Assembly (NCBI GenBank): GCA_965140775.1
Contig: OZ223471.1
Span: forward strand, 1,860,001 to 1,924,000
Reading direction: 5' to 3'
DNA length: 64,000 nucleotides
Source: UBA6244 sp965140775
Lineage (GTDB): Bacteria > Bacteroidota > Bacteroidia > Bacteroidales > F082
Within the stretch, counting starts at the first letter, position 1. Every line of letters starts with the position of its first letter. Of this stretch, positions 61,361-64,000 are shown piece after piece. Position numbers and translations under genes: made by a program. The notes beneath the pieces are model-generated. The model worked only from the letters and a program-made list of their open reading frames with translations, was not told where the DNA came from and did no database searches.

Positions 61361-63628
61361 TTATTGGTGTTGCAAGTCAGTGTAATGCATTCGGCGATAG
61401 GCTGCAATGGCCACCTGACCCAAAGCAATTCCTCCATCGTTGGAGGGAACCCTTTCTTGCGAATAAACTGCAAAACTACATTCTTTTAACTTGTTCTCGA
61501 TTTTTTGCAGGAGGATTCTGTTCTGGAAACTCCCGCCCGACAGCACAACGGTTTGGGTTTGGAAGTGTTCGCGCATCATTTTGGCCTGAGTTATGCTCAA
61601 CTCAACCAGTGTGTTATGAAATTTACCGGAAATAATGGGAATGGGAATTTCTTGATCCAAATCAGCCAAAATTTGTTGAAACATGGGTTGAAAACTGATG
61701 ACCCTTTCACCACTCCAGGAGTAGAAATCTGTCGTCGAGGCATCCGCCGCTGCTTCCAATTGCATGGGCGCCTGAGCGTGGTAGGTGGATTGTGTGCATA
61801 TTCCCAACAAGGCCGACACGGCATCAAACAACCTTCCGGTACTTGAGGTGAGAGGCGTATTGAGGTTGTTCTTGAGCATGGATATCAGCAAACCGAGCTC
61901 GTCGGGATTGATGCCATGCAAAATGGAGGCGTATTTATCAACAAAACTATCGCCGAAATAGTGATATAAATAGGCTACCATCATACGCCAGGGATGTTTG
62001 GTAACAGCGTCGCCTCCAGGTTGTTGTATGTATTCAAAATGACTAAACCGTTCGAAATCTGCCAGGTCGCCGTAAAGGAACTCCCCTCCCCAGATATGAC
62101 CATCGGTACCAAGCCCTGTTCCATCGAAGCAGATACCAATAACCGGCTCAATAAGTTGATGTTCGGCCATGCAGGAGGCCATGTGGGCATGGTGATGTTG
62201 AACACGTAGGACGGGAATTTTCATTTCATCAGCAAAACGAGACGAAAGGTAGTCGGGATGGAGGTCGGCCACGGCAAGGGTGGGGGTGAAGCGGAATAAT
62301 TCACCGTATCTGCCCACCGATTCCCTGTAAAAATCAAGGGTCTCCATGTTTTTTAAATCTCCGATGTGCTGACTAAGTATGGCCTGATTTCCTTTGCCAA
62401 TGGCGAAACAATTCACCAGCTCGGCACCGGCGGCAAAAATTCCTTCGGTGTTCAGCTCCAGGGTTATGGGCGAGGGGGCAAACCCACGCGATCGTCGGAT
62501 CATTCTGGGCTTTTCATTCACCACAAAAATAACCGAATCATCGGTTCTGTTATAAATTTCACGATTATAGCTGATTACGGCATCTGTTTTGGGCAGAAAG
62601 GTGCGCAAGGCTTCTTCGTTGTTGATTAAAATGGGTTCGTCGCTGATGTTACCACTGGTCAGAACCATGTAATCTGTTTTTAATTTGCCAAACAACATGT
62701 GATGAAAAGGCATGTAGGGCAGCATGATGCCCACGGTGTCGAGGCCTTTGGCCAAATCTTCGGGTAGCTTAAAACGGTTTTTTGCCAATAAAATTGGACG
62801 CTGCCAGTTGGTAAGTGCGTTTTCCTCCGGGGTGTTCAAAACAACAAGCGCTCTTGCTTTTTCCAAATTTCTGACCATGAGGGCAAAAGGTTTACCTTCA
62901 CGCACTTTGATGTCGCGCAAAAGTGCCAGCGCATCCGTGTTGGTGGCATCACAGGCCAGGTGATATCCTCCCATTCCTTTGATGGCCAATACTTTGCCCG
63001 AATCGATGAGGTGGGCAGTTTGAGCAAGAATGTCGGTTATATCGGTGATGTGACCCTGAGTTGTTTGCAGGGTATAGTGGGGTCCGCACGTGTTGCAGGC
63101 CACAGGTTGAGCATGAAATCGTCGATCGAGTACATCCACATATTCGGCGGCACAGGTGTCACACATGACAAAGGGTGCCATGGTGGTGAGGGGACGGTCG
63201 TAGGGCAATTGTTGAATGATGGTGAACCGGGGACCGCAGTTGGTGCAGTTGATTAGGGGGAATTGCAAACGGTGGGGTTGGTGAAGCAGGTCGTCGAGGC
63301 ACTCGTCGCATACCGCAATGTCGGGACTTACTTCGGTAACTTCATCGGAGGCCACCGTGCTTTTTACAATTTGAAAATCCGAAAAATTGTGGTAAGGGGC
63401 GTCCTCTGTATTCATGGAGGTGATGGAAGCTGCCCGTGGTATCTCAAGAGGCAACGCCTTGATGAAGTTTTCCAGATGCTGTGGGGCGGCTTCGGCAAGG
63501 ATAATCACCCCTGCGTTGGTGTTTTCTACAGTTCCGTTTATCTTGTATTTATGGGCAATTCGGTAAATGGCGGGTCTGAATCCTACCCCTTGTACAAGTC
63601 CTTTGATGATAATTTTTTTCGATTCCAT
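61361..63628 (-). CDS. hypF: Carbamoyltransferase HypF
   Basis: 755 aa from MESKKIIIKGLVQG at 63628; the upstream Met at 63682 lies within the promoter region. HypF makes the carbamoyl group (from carbamoyl phosphate and ATP) for HypE. Order: acylphosphatase domain (1-90, GLVQGVGFRPAIYRIA), two zinc fingers with CDECLDD..CTNCGPRF and CDTCAAEY..CNTCGPHY (about 106-185), YrdC-like domain (200-380, ALKGMGGYHLACDATN), and a Kae1-like domain (400-755, VQHHHAHMASCMAEH, FDGTGLG, SGGSFQN). It is the first gene of the hypFCDE operon, transcribed away from the NuoE-like gene. Confidence 0.97.
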   Translation of the reverse strand: MESKKIIIKGLVQGVGFRPAIYRIAHKYKINGTVENTNAGVIILAEAAPQHLENFIKALPLEIPRAASITSMNTEDAPYHNFSDFQIVKSTVASDEVTEVSPDIAVCDECLDDLLHQPHRLQFPLINCTNCGPRFTIIQQLPYDRPLTTMAPFVMCDTCAAEYVDVLDRRFHAQPVACNTCGPHYTLQTTQGHITDITDILAQTAHLIDSGKVLAIKGMGGYHLACDATNTDALALLRDIKVREGKPFALMVRNLEKARALVVLNTPEENALTNWQRPILLAKNRFKLPEDLAKGLDTVGIMLPYMPFHHMLFGKLKTDYMVLTSGNISDEPILINNEEALRTFLPKTDAVISYNREIYNRTDDSVIFVVNEKPRMIRRSRGFAPSPITLELNTEGIFAAGAELVNCFAIGKGNQAILSQHIGDLKNMETLDFYRESVGRYGELFRFTPTLAVADLHPDYLSSRFADEMKIPVLRVQHHHAHMASCMAEHQLIEPVIGICFDGTGLGTDGHIWGGEFLYGDLADFERFSHFEYIQQPGGDAVTKHPWRMMVAYLYHYFGDSFVDKYASILHGINPDELGLLISMLKNNLNTPLTSSTGRLFDAVSALLGICTQSTYHAQAPMQLEAAADASTTDFYSWSGERVISFQPMFQQILADLDQEIPIPIISGKFHNTLVELSITQAKMMREHFQTQTVVLSGGSFQNRILLQKIENKLKECSFAVYSQERVPSNDGGIALGQVAIAAYRRMHYTDLQHQ

Positions 63629-63649
63629 TTTTGTACTCCGGTCAGCCTG

Positions 63650-63657
63650 CAAAACTA
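63650..63657 (-). promoter_or_regulatory. -7 box of the hypFCDE operon
   Basis: Minus strand TAGTTTTG matches TAnnTTTG, 21 bp before the hypF start. A TTG (plus CAA at 63680-63682) lies 22 bp upstream as the -33 element. Confidence 0.6.
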
Positions 63658-63683
63658 ATTTAAAATCAATATAAATTTTCAAT

Positions 63684-63735
63684 TGTTAATCATTTAACAG
63701 AATATTGAAGTATATTTGCTGTTAATTAATTAACA
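63684..63735. promoter_or_regulatory. Two 16-bp palindromic operator-like sites between hypF and the NuoE-like gene
   Basis: TGTTAATTAATTAACA (63720-63735) is a perfect palindrome and TGTTAATCATTTAACA (63684-63699) is the same site with one mismatch. They are 36 bp apart and flank the plus-strand -7 box TATATTTG (63711-63718). The left copy abuts the -33 element of hypF. Geometry suits a dimeric regulator, perhaps of the CRP/FNR kind. Confidence 0.55.
63711..63718 (+). promoter_or_regulatory. -7 box of the NuoE-like gene
   Basis: TATATTTG matches TAnnTTTG, 57 bp before the ATG at 63776. Confidence 0.55.
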
Positions 63736-63775
63736 ATCAAATTGTAATCTTTTTCCCACAAAAAAGTAATTATCA

Positions 63776-64000
63776 ATGAAGGACAGAATCATTAAAATTA
63801 TCAGCAAATACAATGGTGACAGCACCAGGCTCATGGATATCCTGCACGATATTCAGGAGGTGGAAGGGTATATCAGTAAAGACACCATTGCGCTGCTGGC
63901 AGATAAGTTGGCCCTCTCTGCAGTACAAATCGAGGAAACGGTTTCTTTCTATCATTTTTACAGCGACCAACCATTGGCGAAAGTCAATATTTATTTAAAC
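63776..64000 (+). CDS. NuoE/HoxE-like [2Fe-2S] ferredoxin subunit, partial at window edge
   Basis: 75 codons are visible from the ATG at 63776 (MKDRIIKIISKYNGD), running off the window. The helical N-terminus DILHDIQEVEGYISKDTIALLADKL followed by LSAVQIEETVSFYHFY matches the thioredoxin-like 24-kDa subunit family (NuoE of complex I, HoxE/HndA/HydC-type of hydrogenases). The iron-sulfur cysteines would lie beyond the window. Being divergent from hypFCDE and sharing its control region suggests it opens a hydrogenase operon, but a complex I or formate dehydrogenase subunit is possible. Confidence 0.78.
   Translation, partial: MKDRIIKIISKYNGDSTRLMDILHDIQEVEGYISKDTIALLADKLALSAVQIEETVSFYHFYSDQPLAKVNIYLN

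Overview
The window looks like a chromosomal segment of a free-living or gut-type anaerobic or facultative Bacteroidota, probably order Bacteroidales/Marinilabiliales (inferred, not computed). The pointers are several secreted proteins with type IX secretion (T9SS) C-terminal sorting domains, promoters matching the Bacteroidota -7 box TAnnTTTG, periplasmic/outer-surface glycan hydrolases, and hairpin-rich intergenic repeats. One tRNA (His) is present; there is no rRNA and no CRISPR array.

Layout. 1-7.8 kb: 5' part of an S9 peptidase (cut by the window edge at its catalytic Ser), a clan-A glycosidase, tRNA-His, a PagL-like outer-membrane protein, a CtpA/S41 protease and a DUF998 membrane protein. 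8.3-16.2 kb: a tandem family of five T9SS-exported paralogues, with a decayed C-terminal remnant at the left edge and a truncated N-terminal remnant at the right. 16.7-23.6 kb: a double-length UvrA-like ATPase (four ABC cassettes) behind a TetM-type ribosome-protection GTPase. 23.9-26.8 kb: a FIST sensor plus hybrid histidine kinase pair. 27-31 kb: small genes (cspA family, two tiny proteins), a CopD-like membrane protein and about 2 kb of repeats, including 427-bp tandem units. 31.1-41.4 kb: YeeE/TsuA-type sulfur transporter, a class-I terpenoid-like enzyme, an SDR protein, an AI-2E family permease, a T9SS gene with an in-frame TGA, a decayed hybrid kinase, an RDD protein and a GH89 alpha-N-acetylglucosaminidase.

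41.5-48.6 kb is accessory DNA. A PIN-type toxin-antitoxin pair is bracketed by two 55-bp direct repeats. Next to it, a segment of about 5.95 kb lies between two copies of the mnmE 3' end (16/18 identical), the attachment site used by SGI1-type islands. That segment carries an Mrr-like nuclease, a HEPN-motif protein and a putative AbiC-like protein, with no recognisable integrase. I read it as a small defence island inserted at the 3' end of mnmE.

48.6-64 kb returns to core genes: mnmE, sucD, a divergent Nramp-like transporter, a Dabb protein, a T9SS protein and the c-di-AMP synthase cdaA. [NiFe]-hydrogenase maturation genes follow (hypB, then hypF-hypC-hypD-hypE on one strand). Divergent from hypF, the start of a NuoE/HoxE-like [2Fe-2S] subunit runs off the right edge. 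The shared hypF/nuoE-like intergenic region holds two 16-bp palindromes that look like operators co-regulating hydrogenase structural and maturation genes. A large glycosidase-like/formylglycine-generating-enzyme fusion and a zinc-ribbon protein sit among the hyp genes.
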